Source: Halomonas sp. H10-9-1
GTDB lineage: Bacteria; Pseudomonadota; Gammaproteobacteria; Pseudomonadales; Halomonadaceae
NCBI RefSeq assembly: GCF_040147005.1
Contig: NZ_JAMSHO010000001.1
Coordinates: 2,790,001-2,854,000 of the forward strand
Direction: 5' to 3'
DNA length: 64,000 nucleotides
Both the position numbers and the translations under genes were made by a program. The notes beneath the pieces were generated by a model. The model did not search any database, was not told where the DNA came from, and was given only the letters and a program-made list of their open reading frames with translations. Below are positions 63,669 to 64,000 of this stretch, piece after piece (the first letter of the stretch is position 1; each line of letters starts with the position of its first letter).

Positions 63669-63882
63669 GGCAACGGCGGTATCCGTAGGCTGGGGTTTGT
63701 GGTGAACATCAGTTTACTCGGATTTACCGCCGTTTCTCTATCCCGCCTCTGCCTAAGGTTGCTTCGCTTTCACGCCAGTCTGCGAAGAACCTTTTTTCTG
63801 TCCTGTCGGACGCCGCATAAATCCTGAGTTTTCATTGGCTTGCGCAGCATTACGCCAACATTAAGACCTTGCTAACAAAATC

Positions 63883-63896
63883 TTGATCCGCATCAA
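63883..63896 (+). promoter_or_regulatory. Perfect FNR/Anr box
   Basis: TTGAT-CCGC-ATCAA matches the FNR/Anr consensus TTGAT-N4-ATCAA at every arm position. It lies in a 322-base gene-free region (63669-63990) that otherwise holds the upstream side of the transposase. Class-II spacing would place transcription start near 63931, about 60 bases before the ATG at 63991. The -10 candidate TAGCCT (63919) is weak. Confidence 0.8.
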
Positions 63897-63990
63897 GCCT
63901 ATATACCTTGGTCGCAGGTAGCCTCCCGGTATCAGATTTACCCCTTGAATGCGCGGAAGACCCCGCCACACCCAGGCCACCGGAGGCGCC

Positions 63991-64000
63991 ATGGACCCCA
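63991..64000 (+). CDS. Start of a gene cut by the window edge
   Basis: ATG-GAC-CCC preceded by accGGAGGcgcc, a good SD at normal spacing. Only three codons are visible, so nothing can be said of the product except that a perfect FNR/Anr box lies 95 bases upstream. Oxygen- or NO-controlled expression is therefore likely. Confidence 0.5.

Noticed and set aside
63669..63840. Possible right-end inverted repeat of the ISL3 element and the 76-residue plus-strand frame there
   Set aside because: I could not match any sequence here to the left end near 62460, so no IS boundaries are claimed; the frame overlaps the transposase start and lacks a recognisable product.

Overview
The window is chromosomal DNA from a high-G+C gammaproteobacterium. 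A member of the Halomonadaceae (Halomonas-like) is the best guess. This rests on gene content: a glycolate oxidase cluster, TRAP carriers of both the DctPQM and TAXI types, an OsmB-like osmotic lipoprotein, a very acidic Ala/Glu lipoprotein and LhgO. It is inference, because no rRNA or other phylogenetic marker lies in the window. No rRNA, tRNA or CRISPR array was seen.

Layout. 0-9.1 kb: a phosphoribosyltransferase, a GST-like protein, then a glycolate block with permease GlcA/LldP, regulator GlcC (convergent with the permease, divergent from glcD) and glcDEFG. Matching TGGT-N3-ACCA operators lie before the permease and between glcC and glcD. 9.2-15.6 kb: a DMT exporter; a run of GNAT-nitrilase fusion, MtfA peptidase, threonine aldolase and TVP38-type membrane protein; and a GT4 glycosyltransferase. 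15.7-23.7 kb: a visibly AT-richer island. It starts with the C-terminal remnant of an IS1380-type transposase and carries a GsiABCD-like peptide ABC importer followed by an M14-type zinc peptidase.

23.7-35.8 kb: a long minus-strand operon for four-carbon acid sugars (ltnD-otnK-otnC-otnI-denD, TRAP DctPQM, aldehyde dehydrogenase, a second hydroxyacid dehydrogenase, a DMT carrier). It is divergent from a LacI regulator, with two tandem palindromic operators between them. 35.9-48.4 kb: osmB, dmlR/dmlA, an SQR-like flavoprotein with a small membrane protein, a methyltransferase, astE with a basic amino-acid ABC importer (preceded by an Arg/His-rich 42-codon leader ORF), a short TraX-like gene, and yeiE/yeiH.

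48.5-64 kb: purEK, the repeat lipoprotein, a TAXI TRAP set with DUF1850, and a four-gene ABC importer plus NnrS operon divergent from a TonB-dependent receptor. An FNR/DNR-type box sits at class-II spacing before the ABC-nnrS operon. Then come lhgO, a small XRE protein, an ISL3 transposase, and a perfect FNR/Anr box ahead of a gene cut by the window edge. The two FNR-family boxes and nnrS suggest a low-oxygen or nitric-oxide response in this part.

Most intergenic stretches are under 300 bases. The three longer ones are 1464-1798 (glcA control region), 15598-16504 (IS remnant and island promoter) and 63669-63990 (FNR-box promoter).
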